From Flabesymbios commensalis (Eukaryota; Annelida; Polychaeta; Terebellida; Flabelligeridae): a stretch of DNA of 64,000 nt. Made by a program: the position numbers and the translations under genes. Location of the stretch: NCBI GenBank assembly GCA_964017125.1, contig OZ024903.1, forward strand, positions 67,564,923-67,628,922, given 5' to 3'. The notes beneath the pieces were generated by a model. That model had not been told where the DNA came from. It searched no databases and saw nothing but the letters and a program-made list of their open reading frames with translations. Shown piece by piece: positions 1 through 12,240 of this stretch (position 1 is its first letter; every line of letters begins with the position of its first letter).

Positions 1-678
1 GGGGCCTAACATATATGCCTTTACCACTCAAACTGTCAGGTTAAAGCAGCTCCTTGGGATGACATCAATTTTCGTTTTTATCCCCCGCCCGTATTGGAAG
101 GGGGATTTTAGTCACGCCAGGATTCTGTCTGGCGTCCAGCGTCACGTTTTCTTGTGGGCGCAAAAACTCAAAAACTACTGGTCAAATCTTTTTGAAATTT
201 CAACATGACATTCGTAGCAACATGGGGATGTGCGAGTGATTTTTTAGAGATGCTACCAAAATTCAAAATGGCCGCCAGAGGGCAACTCGAAATTTTTTTG
301 TGGGTGCAAAAATTCAGTCATAAATTATTCAAATTTTACTATCACATTCCCCATGATATGGAGATGTGCAGGTGACTTTTTCAAGGTTTTACTGAAATTC
401 AAAATGGCCGCCACAGATCAACTTTAATTTTTTTTGGAGGGGGGTGAAAACTCAAAAAAATTGTTTGGTCATTTTTTTTTTAAATTTTAACATCACATTC
501 CTAGCAACATGGGGATGTGCAAGTGATTTTTTTAAAGATGCTACCAAATTTCAAAATAGCCGCCAGAGGTCAACTCCAAATTTTTTTGTGGGCGAAAAAA
601 CTACAAAACTTAAGGGAAGGAATTATTCAAATTTTACTATCACATTTCCCACGATATGGAGATGTGCAAGTGATTTTT
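1..678. repeat. Tandem ~144-bp repeat carrying AAAATGGCCGCC (left part)
   Basis: Alternating half-units of about 144 bp recur at about 201, 336, 489 and 630. Each contains a 'catggggatgtgc' or 'gatatggagatgtgc' word, then 'ttcaaaatggccgcc', then a T-rich run and 'gtgggcg(c)aaaaactcaaaa'. The same repeat resumes at about 2,088-2,270, so the block is one array split by the element at 679-2,087. No coding potential is evident; short open frames here run across the repeat. Confidence 0.75.
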
Positions 679-2087
679 AGCCCGCCTTTTAATTTTAATT
701 AAAAAAGGTGGGCTATTGCAATTAAAGTTCGGCGGCGTCGGCGTTAACATTTACTTGTGGGCGCGATAACTTGAAAAGTTTTTCATGTTTCCTTCCCAAA
801 TTTGTTTTGCATGTTACTAATGACCACTTCTCGGACAAGTTCAATAATGGCTGAAAAAAAATTCAAAATGGCCGACTTATTGCGATTTTTCACCTTTTAC
901 GTCAATAATTTGACCTTGTGGGCGCGATAACTTGAAAAAATTTTCACGTATCCTTTTCAAATTTGTTATGCATGTTACTAATGACCAGTTCTCGGACAAG
1001 TTCAATAATGGCCAAAAAAAAAAAAAAAATGGCCGATTTATTGCGATTTTTCACATTTTACGTCAATAATTTGACCTTGTGTGCGCGATAACTTGAAAAG
1101 TTTCTCACATATCCTTTTCAAATTTGTTATGCATGTTACTAAAGACAAGTTCTCGGACAAGTTCAATAATGGCCGAAAAAAAAAAAAAAAATGGCCGATT
1201 TATTGCGATTTTTCACATTTTACGTCAATAATTTGACCTTGTGGGCGCGATAAGTTGAAAAATTTTTCACATATCCTCTTCAAATTCGTTATGCATGTTA
1301 CTAATAAGTAGTTCTAGGACAAGTTCAATAATGGCAGAAAAAAAAAAAATGGCCGATTTATTGCGATTTTTCACATTTTACGTCAATAATTTGACCTTGT
1401 GGGCGCGAAAACTTGAAAAGTTTTTCACATATCCTCTTCAAATTAGTTATGCATATTACTAATAAGTAGTTCTTGGAGAAGTTCAATAATGGCAGGAAAA
1501 AAAAAAAAATGGCCGATTTATTGCGATTTTTCTCATTTTACGTCAATAATTTGACCCTGTGGGCGCGATAATTTGAAAAGTTTTTCACATATTCTCTTCA
1601 AATTTGTTATGTATGTTACTTATAAGTAGTTCTTGGACAAGTTCAATAATGGCTGAAAAAAAAAAAAAAATGGCCGATTTATTGTGATTTTTCTCATTTT
1701 ACGTCAATAATTTGACCTTGTGGGCGCGATAACTTGAAAAGTTTTTCACATATCCTCTTCAAATTTGTTATGCATGTTACTAATAAGTAGTTCTTGGACA
1801 AGTTCAATAATGGCTGAAAAAAAAATCAAAATGGTCGACTTATTGCGATTTTTCACATTTATTTTACGTCCATAATTTGACCTTGTGGGCGCGATAACTT
1901 GAAAAGCGGCTGTTTTTTTATAGATCTGCTTGTAGTCTATGCAAGTATTATATAGTATATCATATTATACATGTATCTATCTTATTTAACATACCATTTA
2001 TATCTTGGGTTGTTATTTACGTGATGACATTCGTCTTTACTTTCTTTATCATAATTCGGCGGCGGGCTATTATCGAGTGTGCTCTTG
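679..2087 (-). mobile_element. Helentron/Helitron2-like non-autonomous element inserted in the 144-bp repeat
   Basis: One end (679-715) is a hairpin with arms AGCCCGCCTTTT and AAAAAAGGTGGGCT. The other end carries only a single matching arm, GGCGGGCT, at 2,061-2,068, followed by about 19 nt. Between them lies a 161-bp tandem array. The flanks ('gtgattttt' on the left, 'ttttaagatttt' on the right) join smoothly as the interrupted 144-bp repeat, so insertion was within a T run without an obvious target duplication. A hairpin at one end, asymmetric inverted termini, internal tandem repeats and no duplication are the layout known for Helitron2/Helentron derivatives. The family call is inference; no Rep/helicase is present. 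Confidence 0.5.
754..1905. repeat. Tandem array, about 7 units of ~161 bp
   Basis: The word 'cttgtgggcgcg' starts at 754, 915, 1076, 1238, 1396, 1556 (ccctgt variant), 1717 and 1882, giving steps of 158-165 bp. Each unit has the order: cgataacttgaaaa, cacatatcctcttcaaatttg, ttatgcatgttact, a poly-A run of variable length, atggccgatttattgcg, then acgtcaataatttgac. Differences in period come mainly from the poly-A run. The array is internal to the Helentron-like element. Confidence 0.9.
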
Positions 2088-2270
2088 TTTTAAGATTTTA
2101 TCGAAATTCAAAATGGCCGCCAAGGATAAATTTCATATTTTCTTGTGGGCGCAAAAACTGAAAAATTGAAATCAGTAATAATTCACATTGTACAATCACA
2201 TTACCCACCATCTGGAAATGTGCATGTGATTTTACTGAAATTTAAAATGGCCACCACAATTATTATGTGC
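2088..2270. repeat. 144-bp GGCCGCC repeat, right part
   Basis: Two copies of the 'gaaattcaaaatggccgcc' segment (about 2,103 and 2,238) with 'ttgtgggcgcaaaaactgaaaaa' and 'accatctggaaatgtgcatgtgatttt' between them match the array at 1-678. This is the continuation displaced by the insertion at 679-2,087. Confidence 0.7.
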
Positions 2271-5200
2271 ACTGAAATCAGTGTGCAGTCCATCAATACA
2301 GTTGTCGACTTGATGTGAAAAAAATAGATGTGACAGATCAAGGCTGAGCCTGTACACGCTATGGCTCATTTCGCCGGGAATTCACAACATTACACGTACA
2401 ACGCATGACCACCAGCCACCCACCCTCCCTCCCCGACTAAACATTGAAAACAAAATTGAGCTGACGACAGTCAGACACGAGATACAGCATAGATACTGTC
2501 GGATTCAACACCTCATTTAGACTAATATATTTGTTGCTTAATTGTGAAACCACTGCATCTTAGCTTTCCTTAAAACAATGACCCTGGAGCCTGGCACAAG
2601 CTCCACTTTAGTGCCGTCAGGCTCTAGTGAAACTTACTGTACCGGTAGTTAAAATCTGAAACTGAATGGGTGATTGTGCAATAAATATTCAGCATTGCTC
2701 TTGTTCTCCTTTCTCTGGTGCTGCAGGGTTATATACTATACCTCATTTATGAGCAGCCACCCTTGTGGCACAAGAAAAGTGGCCTTTCAAGACATGTGCC
2801 TGCTCATAGGTTCATTTGTATACAAAATGTCATTTTGGGGAGGGACCAAGCGGCCTCCCATAGGAGGTTGGCTGCTCATAGCAGGTTCTACTGTATTTAT
2901 AATAGTGCTTATAGGTATTCATGAAATTATAACAAACATGTAGACTAAAGTTAAGATAAATTTAGATTTTGAGATTTTTGGTCTGAAAAATAGGGATAAA
3001 CTATTGTGAAATTCTAAATAAAAAATATTATGTATTGCTTCATGGCACATTTTTATCCAAACTTATACTTTTTCTCTTTTTAAAATAAAAATGTATACCA
3101 AATTGCACTGGATTTTTCAGGTGACCTGAGACGACCATATATTTTGTTCTCATATTATTTTATTAACAAAGGTAATGTAACTACATTATTATGCTTATTT
3201 TGATGAGAAACAGTGTAATGTGGTTTGCATTTTAACCATAAGCAGCGGGCCGTGGGCAATAACATAAATTCTGTTTGGCCTAAATGTCAGTGTTTATATT
3301 TGGAGAATTAGAGGACTTAGTTGAAACCATGCATATATTCAGCCATGGAAAATTAACCCTAAACAACCATGACTACTTTTTAACAGCACATCACAGCAGG
3401 TTTAGGAGTGAAATACTTGGTTAATTAGAAATAATCAGTCATTTTTACCCTCTTGTTGTGATAATAAGATAACTTCAAGTGGGTAAAAATAATGAAATGA
3501 TATAGTTGATGTTTTTTTCTGTTTTATAGGTGCATTAAGAAATGCTTTGGTTGTAATGTTACTTAAAAATCTAATTTTGTCATCAAAGTATATGAAGCCT
3601 GTTAACATGGTTAAAGGATAAGGTAATAAACTAGTAAAATGACAATTCAACATTACAAATGTTTTTTATTTATTTACTAATGTCTTAAATTTTCTTGTAC
3701 TTAATTATCAAGTATGCCTGCCATGCTTGTATCTGATAAATGTATTTAAATATTGTTTTACTTTGTTTTGAAACCCTATGTCTATTATTTTGTGGTTATA
3801 AAATGGGCAATTATGAAAATAATTATTGTCTTATTCTATATATAATATATAACTTTGGACCCATGTGTGCGAAAAAACATGACCAAGAGCATTATATTAA
3901 GAGATTGTTAGTTGGATAATTAATAGTAGACCTGAATGATTCTATAGTAAGCTATTGCTATTCAAATAATAGTTTACCATGTAACTCGCTTTACTATTCT
4001 TTTACTTTTCTATAATTGTGTTCTAAGAAACAAAAGGTATGTGAAATTCGATGCTAAGGTGATCTAGGTAGTGGTAGGAAGATTGACCAGAATAATGCAC
4101 TGCGCTCTGGGTTACATAATAATATACTGTGGTTTATATTCTGCTGCCTTTATCTGTACATTGTGTATACAACTAATGTAAATAAATCAACCTTGTCTTG
4201 TCATGCGCCATATCGTTGGGTATTTTTAACTATGTGATCACATTTAGTGACTTGAATAGGACAGTATTTTTTAGCTCTCATCGGAGCAACTCATTTGTTC
4301 TCTTATCAATTATCCAAGTACCTCACGGTTGTTATCAGGTTATAGCAAAATGTCAATCAATTTTATTTTTACTGTATGTGTCTTCCATCCACTCGTACGG
4401 ATTCACTATTGTGAGCTATAACTTTTTTTCTAATTACAACTCCTCTTTATTCCCATCAGATCAAAAATAATATTTCCATTTCGAAGACAATGAGCCAACA
4501 TTGGGGTTATGTCTCGTGTTTGCTGGGAGGTTATTTACACATGTTTGTACATTTTTTCCTAATTAATATAATTGATTTGGACATTTTTCCCTATAGCCAT
4601 GTCGTGTAATATAAACTACCATGAATAGTCATATGTAAAACACATTTACCTTACCGATGTAAACTATGTAATAATTAAATGTAAGTGTTAGTAGGGTCAT
4701 ATATGGGAGTTACGTGACCATTTTTCTTCTGTTTTAGTGAATTTGGCTAGTTGAAACATTTTAGATTAAAATTAGTTAGAAAATCTGAAATATGCATATA
4801 TTTTGATATATGATAATGTTGTTTTTGATTAATCGAGACGTGCTGATTTGAATGAAGATTTTAAATTTGATATTTGAACACTGGAAAACTGGCCCCCGAA
4901 AATTGAACGTTTTTGAAAGATAGTAAAGTATAAAAATTCAAAATAGCTGCCAAAATTACACGTTTTTGAAAAAAAAGTATTTTATTTAAAAATGTAAGTT
5001 CAGAACCACACAAAGAGAGTGAGGGGAAGAAGGGGAGAGATACCGAGATGTTAATAACACTTCTCACACACTGACATTTTTGTTCTAAGGAAGACAGTAA
5101 GTGCATTTAGTCCAGGAGCGAATTCATAACGCTTAAAAACGGCTTTATTTCAACACCACGAGTAACCAAGGTCAATTTAAGTTGACAGGATGGTAGTATG

Positions 5201-5639
5201 GACCTTCTAGAACAACCGTAGGTAGTGTGTACAATCAATTATTGTGATATAATTTTTCAGGGGGCACTTTGGAGTAGGGGGCGTGCTGCATGTCCTAATC
5301 AGCGCGCCTGCAGGAATTCGGTCTATTGTACGTATATGAGGCCGATTGGGGGAGTGGGGGGGGGGGATTGGAGGGGTGATCACAATTTGATTGATATTAC
5401 TTTATCTATAATTGGTATTACTTTATAAATGACTGATATCTTTCTTCATACACATATTTTCTTTATCAGATTCACATAATATAGATGTTGCAGTTTTTGT
5501 CTTGAAATAATCTTGAGATTTGCTCGGGTCGAGTTTGAAAGAGATAAACACACATGAGCTACAACCCACATCTCACCCACACCCAACTTTTTTTTAAACC
5601 TCGGTATGTCTAAAACATGAAATCAGATGTTACCTGCAA
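2271..5639. other. Intergenic, no gene seen; one small inverted repeat
   Basis: A+T-rich sequence without splice-bounded or long coding frames. The only structure noted is an inverted pair 'ttatgagcagccacc' (about 2,747) and 'ggttggctgctcata' (about 2,866) around a 105-bp centre containing 'gtggcacaagaaaagtggcc'. This may be a small repetitive element. A G run lies at 5,348-5,366. Short frames at 2,674-2,943, 4,198-4,470 and 4,861-5,106 have no recognisable protein character. Confidence 0.5.
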
Positions 5640-6888
5640 GAAAATAGGGATGAGCTTTATATTTTGACCCCTTATAGGGGGGTACCTCCAAACCTGTTTA
5701 AAATTAGGGTGTGGGGTTACGCAAACGTCTGTCGTTGATGTTTTGCTTAACCAATCTGCACTTGCGATATACCATAAAATAGATTATTAAATTACTGTTC
5801 TTATGATATATCACACATTGCAGTAGAGTGAGTAGTTATCTCTCCACATACGCTCAAGCATGATTTTTTATTATAAAATAGTCAAAATGAACAACACAAC
5901 AAACGATTCAACATGGGAAAAGAAAACTACTTAAGAACATGTAATTATTTAACATATCCGAGATGGATGCAATTTTACATATTTACTATAAAAATAATGA
6001 TGTCATTTTTAATACCGAGCAAATCAAAGCATGTTAGAATATACTGTGATTAAATACAGTTTTGAAAGCCTTGCAACCTAATCTGCCGTTTTTCGTGATC
6101 TATTTTTTTCCCATTAAACAATTGTTGTTTATGATATTATAGTTCACGTGCAAAAAAACAGCTTTTATTTGTGTGTTGGCGGTAACTATTTTGAACTTGA
6201 AGGTCAGATTTAGGTCGTTTTGATCGAAAAACATGAGATATAAATTTATCAACTCTAAATCATACAGAAATCATGCAATACTATGTAGCAAAATTATAGA
6301 ACAGATCTGGTTTTGGCGGCCATTTTTGGTCTTGCTTATTTGAAGGTCAATGAGACCAAAGATAAAATGTTAACCGATATATTCGAATTCAGCACACCCA
6401 AATTATGTAAAAACAAGCGCAAGAAATTATTTGCACTCAAATGTCGAGCAAAGTTCAATGCTTTTTAATTTCAGCCCAGGCTAAATACACACATTTTCAT
6501 AAAAAAGCTACAATATTCACTCATTTAAAAATATACCGTGTACAAATCTAAATAACACTGAGTTTTCAGCAAATACACATCTGGGTTCAGGAAACATATA
6601 AGTTGAATATAAACATGGCCAATAATTATGTTTTATTAAATCGTTTCCATTGATCATGTTAGCTAGCTTGTTTTGTTGTCGATTTTGATTTTTTTTAAAT
6701 AAAAAACATGTTTTAACGTATTTGTAGAGAAAACCCTTTAATCCACTGCATTATGCGGGAATTTAATTACGTTTTATATGGTATATTGCATGTGTAGATT
6801 GGTAAACTTGAATAGCAACGACATATGTTTGCGTAACCCTACCCCTAGTTTTAGAAGGTAAAAATATAAAGTTCATCCCTATTTTTAG
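5640..6888. mobile_element. Non-autonomous DNA transposon with long terminal inverted repeats
   Basis: The left end (AATAGGGATGAGCTTTATATT, about 5,644 onward) and the reverse complement of the right end (AATAGGGATGAACTTTATATT, ending about 6,886) match. Similarity continues inward through 'gggttacgcaaac', 'tgtcgttg', 'accaatct' and 'atataccat', so each arm is roughly 150-190 bp with indels. The centre is A+T-rich with no coding region, hence a MITE-like derivative of unknown superfamily. The exact outer border and target duplication are unclear because A runs flank both ends. Confidence 0.65.
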
Positions 6889-7129
6889 TTTGTCGACTCG
6901 ACAAACTTTTAACCTGGTTTTCCACACAAACGTCTGTCGTTAACTTCCGTTACTATCTGTTCTGTCTGTGCAATGTCAGAAGGCAATATCTGCTCCCTGG
7001 TATACAAGGCATTTACTGCTTTTTAACTGGCGTCCCGTCTCTTCCTGCCATAGCGCTGCCAAAAAGGCCGTATTTGTTCACTTGTAAATCAAGTTTATAC
7101 TTCCTTTCCGCTGATGTGACTTCCTCCTT
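6889..7129. other. Intergenic spacer, no gene seen
   Basis: Begins with a short palindrome around 'gtcgactcgacaaac' at about 6,892-6,907. A 75-codon frame on the minus strand (7,013-7,240) mostly overlaps the neighbouring MITE and is not considered real. Confidence 0.4.
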
Positions 7130-7235
7130 TTGGCTTGCACTGACCCAATGTTGGTTAAATGTTGTGCCATCATCTATGACACTCTTCCAACATTGATCCA
7201 ACATTGTGTCAGGGTATTGAGTTGCCAGTGTTCCC
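7130..7235 (-). mobile_element. Small AATGTTGG-family MITE (copy 1)
   Basis: On the minus strand the order 'aatgttgg-tcaatgttgg', then 'gtcatagatga', then 'caacatttaaccaacattggg' parallels the element at 56,546-56,654. That copy has the same order with 'gtcgtagacgg' in the centre. A third, partial copy lies near 15,543-15,600 (minus strand). The copies are diverged, so the family is old in this genome. Confidence 0.55.
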
Positions 7236-7887
7236 TGCAAAAAAGAGACATTTAGCCAATGCTGTTTTACAGCTGAGCCGAATAATGTAATTTATTGCAA
7301 TGCCCGATCATGTGGTAAGTTAACCCTCTCATTACGACCATCTGACATGAAAAGGGGACAAAGTATGGTGAACTATACATTTTTTTTTATTAAGTTTATT
7401 TTTCCTGAGTTTGTGTCCTATTTAGGGGAAATAAGGGTGCTGTGTGTGAGAAACGGTTGACATTTCTATACACCAGTCCTTGTGAATATGTCCAATATAA
7501 CGTTTGGGGTCCGTAGGTTAGGTAGGCCTACTTTCGTCTTAAGAAGTGTTCAGATAAATTATATGTTCATGATTAAATATAGTGATTAGACCGTGAAGGG
7601 TTTTGATTAGAATAATATTGGCCAAGCGTCGCAGACAGTGGCCCAGCATTACATCAGCATTGGGCCAATGTATGGTGTGATCTGGTGTTTCTGGCGCCTG
7701 ATGTAAAGAATACCCAGTGCCTGACTTATAAAGAGTAGGCCTAATTGTGAAATTCCCACAACAAATAAAACAGGCCCAACATCATTCTATCGCTGCGTCA
7801 CACTTTGAGCAATATCTTTGTTTTTGACGCAACAAGTTAATTTTAGTGGGCCATAGGATTTTTGAAAATAATGCCCTGCCTGCTGAA
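7236..7887. other. Intergenic, no gene seen
   Basis: Plain A+T-rich sequence. A 'ggcccagcattacatcagcattgggccaat' segment near 7,640-7,670 is a weak palindrome resembling the AATGTTGG MITE family. Confidence 0.4.
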
Positions 7888-8090
7888 TTAAAGGGACTGG
7901 CTTAGGCTAAAATCATAAAAAAATCAGTGATTCTATTTTGGCTTATTAATATGACCATATAATGTAAACATGTCCATAGAATAGAACTGCAAAAGTTTTT
8001 TTAATTTTTGTGCTGTGCATTTACCAGTTAGGCTGGATATAGAGACGAAATTCCCGTATTTCTTATTTTTGACATGGTAGTGCCGCCAAT
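7888..8090 (+). mobile_element. TTAA-flanked palindromic MITE, 5' half only
   Basis: Starts TTAAAGGGACTGGCTTAGGC and follows the family order: 'gattctattttggcttattaatatgacc', 'atgtaaacatgtccatagaatagaactgcaaaag', 'gtgctgtgcatttaccagttaggc', 'gatatagagacgaaattcccgtatttct'. It stops near the centre of symmetry, so the second arm is missing. The complete family form is at 55,720-56,077. Confidence 0.7.
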
Positions 8091-8335
8091 AAATGCCCAT
8101 CACGGCCCACACTGATAAATTGTGAGCTGTGTAGCCTATCGCTGTATTAGTTTCAGTATTAGTATTCAGCGTTGTTAGAGTCAAGGTTCGGCATCCCATG
8201 ATCCAAAACATAGGCCTATATGCTTACCAATACAATTTAAATGAAGTATGGCAGAAAACGAGCTACTGAAACCAAAATGTAGTTGAAATGTTGCTGATTC
8301 CAACGAAATATTGGACTGTCACCTGTAACCTGACT

Positions 8336-8476
8336 GTAACCTCGCCACAAGGTAACCTCGCCACAGGTAATCTCGCCACAGATTTGTTAACCTCGCCACA
8401 GAAGGCTGAGTAACCTCGCCACAGCTTTGGTAACCTCGCCACATGGGGCTAAGTAACCTCGCCACAACTTCGCCAC
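8336..8476. repeat. Minisatellite of GTAACCTCGCCACA with variable spacers
   Basis: Near-identical 14-mers start at 8,336, 8,352, 8,367 (one change), 8,387 (one change), 8,410, 8,430 and 8,453. A truncated copy (CTTCGCCACA) ends at 8,476, and a 'gtaacctgact' lead-in lies at 8,325. Spacers are 1-9 nt and unrelated to one another. Function unknown. Confidence 0.85.
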
Positions 8477-10897
8477 ACCTGTTGTATCCGCATTTATCAA
8501 TGTATTTTCAAAGGGAAATCTCTACCTTGAACGTGGTGTAGATGTCTATATAGACTTAGACTATATGTGCCATTAAAATCAAAAGCAAAAAAAATTCTAA
8601 AAAAATGGACCAATATATAACGAATAATAATAGGCCTACAAACTTATTTTGTACAGCAAATATTGTAGAAAATGTGTTCATTGTGACTAATAGTAGTAAT
8701 ATATTAACCCTTAAACCGCTGAATTAAATAATTTAAATTTTCACACACTTGGGAGTTGTGTCTCACTACCTTGATCCACAACTTTAAGTGAGAGAAAACA
8801 ACTCGTATTTGATTAATTTGTAATTTAAGACCAAGCAATTTACAAATCTTGGTGTTTAAATGGCTAGTAAAACGGATTAAAGCGACTACAGTCGCGCTTA
8901 GCGGTTTAAGGTGAATAGGTGTAGGCCTAGCGGCAACAACAGAGGAAGTTGATGACACTGCCCCAAGAAGAGATCCGACAGCACCCGAGGAAGACAATGA
9001 GTAGCACTCAAGCTATGTGATCGACTCCAATAACACTCGATATTGTGGACGCAATTGATTGACACAAGTGATATTAACTCATGTGAGTGCGTGGTGACGT
9101 GAAGTCGATTGGGCCTACTTGCAAACGCTGAATGTTAAACCATTTTCTCTTCTTCCGGTTTTAATAATAGCATAACCGCCCATGTGAATCTTTGATATTT
9201 CTATCAGCATGAACACCTGATGAACGTTTAAAGGGACTCAATCAGGCTAAAATCGTAAAAATACAGAGTTTTCGTAAAATGAAAGCTCTTTTTATCGGAC
9301 ACAAAATAGATTATTAATCTTAGGCGAGTCCCAAGCTATGTAATTCGTGGTTTGTTCGGATCTCGATTTGTTTGTAACAGTCTCTTTTAGCAATGAAATC
9401 TTGAGAGTGGTTCAAACCAAAAATTAATCCGAAAGAATTATAAATTTATATAGCAGATTCTATGTCTATCAAGAAAATCTTGTATTTTAAATACGTTTCA
9501 ATAGTTCTTTTATATGATAGATATAGTTTTGCATTGTTTTTGAATATGTTCAACCATGTGTCAGTGGTTTTTTAGATTATGACTTCGATTGACATCGCCG
9601 ACATCGATCCGGTCGCAGTCACGTGGTTAAGTCCACTTCAAATTCTTATATTATCGCTCACGCTGAATTCGTGTTTTTATCAGCTATTATTAATAGTATT
9701 ATCCGTACGCGCTGTTAATCAAATGTCAAAGTTACTGGAGTCTAGATATCGGCTCTAATTGTTACTCTAACTGTTAGTGTACTCAGACTATACTATAGTA
9801 TAGACTATGGCCATAGGCTCCTGGCTAGGACTAGACTTTGGTCTAACGTTAATTCATTTTAAATCTAATAGTCTAATTCTAGACATTGCACATTACAAAA
9901 TTGTAGCTGTCTACAAAAACGTATATAGGCCTAGTCTAATCGCTTTTCGTTTCATTTCATAAAATCAAAAAATTTGCGCTGCTTAACCTCATTTTCATGG
10001 AATAAAAATTAAAATATATGATGTAGACTAGTCTACCATTAGACTGGTTGAATCGTCATTATTAGTGTAATAGTCGGCAGCACTTCCAGTCACTAGTGAC
10101 ATATTTTTGGAGTGACAAATTCATAATACAAAATTCATCTGGATTAAATTTGGTTTGGACTGTTCTTTCATGATTTTAATAAAATGTAGTCTAAAAAATA
10201 TACAATCTTAAAAATTTAAGCGCTAGTGTTAACTTTACATTAAGTTAAAAGCACAATGACCATATAATTTTGATTTAATTTAAATCAATGAGAGTGGTGA
10301 TAGTTCACCAGTTTTAAATTTGATTTAAAATAGCAAGATTTGATGAACTTTTGAGGGGATAACCAATCGCACATTAAAAATTTGTAGCTGTCTATACTTT
10401 ATTTTTATATGACTATAAAGATCTATAAATAAAATTTATGTTACAAATATTTTTAATAGTTTGTGTATATATTTGATAACAGCTTTGCGTGGTTGTTATT
10501 GAATCTGTCTGACCAATTATTTGGATTATGACCCTTATCTTTGTCTCATTGACATTGTTGGCTTTCCATGTGGTCTAGTCAGTCTCAAAACCTTACATTA
10601 TCGTTCACTCATTCTTTGTTTCAATCGTGAATTTCCGTTGTTATTAAATTATCAAATTTAACAAATTGAGCATAAAACAAGAATTCTCATAATGCAGAGT
10701 AACACTGATCGGTTTCTCATTTATCAAACATTTGCGGAATGACATAATGAAAAAATCATTTGCATTTTTGCATACAAATTTGGGTTTGGATGATGCTTCC
10801 ATAACTTTTAATATGTCAAGGGGGATGGAAAATAGTTTCATCTTTGTTATATAAAAAATTTGGTTTCATTCAGGTGAAAAAGTACTATGTTAACTTG
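8477..10897. other. Intergenic, no gene seen; MITE terminus at 9,228
   Basis: At 9,228 the terminus TTAAAGGGACTCAATCAGGC of the TTAA MITE family occurs, but the sequence diverges after about 45 bp and the other end is not found. Segments near 9,520-9,680 and 10,450-10,620, and the words 'attgtagctgtcta' (9,900) and 'tttgtagctgtcta' (10,381), look like remnants of a diverged duplication. No coding region is supported. Confidence 0.4.
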
Positions 10898-12240
10898 TTG
10901 TGATTCGCTGAGTAAAAATTTGAGATGGCGTTCACTTTAGACAATATTAATTTTATAAATCAACGATAATTGTGTCAGAGAATTTGTTTAACAAAGATTG
11001 ATTAACTCTTGAGGCGATAACCACTTTAGCTGCTTTTATGCTTTTATGCTAGTTTGTGGTTGACTCACTGATTCCTTTCAGGAACTGTTTTTCCTGTGTG
11101 CCATTCTGTGGCATTGCCACTGCGGCCTTATGGGGTTTCAGATAGGTCTTGTTGTCAGGAACATATGTTTTTGGCCTTTTTCCTCGTTGGGAGTTTCATC
11201 TTTGTTACCTAAATTTTTTGGGTACATTTTATTGTGTGATTTGCAGGGTCAACATTATAAATTATCTTGATAGAAGATTGATTCTTGTTGTGATTCGCTG
11301 AGTAAACATTTGAGATGGTGCTCACTTTAATGCAATAGACAATATTAATTTTATAAATCAATGATAATTGTCTCAGAGAATTTGTTTAACAAAGATTGAT
11401 TAACTCTGGAGGCGATAACCACTTTGGCTGCTTTTATGCATTTATGCCAATTTGTGGTTGACTCACTGATTCCTTTCAGGAACTGTTTTTCCTGTGGGCC
11501 ATTCTTTGGCATTGCCACTGCGGCCTTATGGGGTTTCAGATAGGTCTTGTTGTCAGGAACATATGTTTTTGGCCTTTTTCCTCATTTTTTGGAGTTTCAT
11601 CTTTGTTACTTAAATTTTTTGGGTACATTTTATCGTGTGATTTGTAGGGCAAATATTTACAAATAATATAAATAAATAAGAGGAGCAATTGTTGTTTCTA
11701 GGATTTGATTTAGCAAGAATTGATAAACTCTGGAGGCGATAATCACATTGGCTGATGCCAATTTGTGGTGGACCCACTGATTCCTGTCAGGATTTGTTTC
11801 CTGTGGGCTATTTTCTGGCCTCGCCAGTACAGCTTTCGGTTTCGGATAGGTCTTTGTCAAAACTATGTTTTTGGCACCTTCCTCTTTGATTGGAGTTTTT
11901 TTTTGTTACTTTTGGTCAATGAAGCATACATACCAGCCACTCTTAATCTCAAATTAAAATATACAATATTAGTGCTCATAAGGATATTTAGGAAGTTAAG
12001 ATTCAACGTTCTCATTAGTAATAATTTAAATTAATGAGAAGAGATATAGTTGATAATCTCTTGATTTCATTTGATATAATTAATGCAATTATGCCAATTT
12101 GTGATGACTCTGGAATAATCCCAGGGGCTGGTTTTCCTGTAGGCCATTCTCTGGCTTTGCCAAAGTGACCTTAGGTTTCAAGTAGATCCTAAGAAATTAT
12201 GTTTTGGGTCACCAGTTTTCTTCTTTGTTGTTTGTTTTGT
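10898..12240. repeat. Direct tandem repeat, ~390-bp unit, two close and two diverged copies
   Basis: The word 'tgattcgctgagtaaa' begins at 10,901 and 11,291 (390 bp apart). The two units match closely through 'gacaatattaattttataaatca', 'gaggcgataaccact' and 'ttgtggttgactcactgattcctttcagg'. Shorter, more diverged copies of the 'gattcctttcagg...ggttt' segment follow at about 11,765-11,870 and 12,085-12,180. The minus strand of that segment can be read as a similar short peptide in all four, but frames break between copies. I do not call a gene. Confidence 0.7.

Noticed and set aside
4198-4470. 90-codon plus-strand frame rich in Ser, Phe and Ile
   Set aside because: Hydrophobic composition expected from A+T-rich DNA; no flanking signals or recognisable motif.
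8336-8476. CRISPR-like array
   Set aside because: Repeats are 14 bp with 1-9-nt irregular spacers in animal DNA, with no cas genes; this is a minisatellite.
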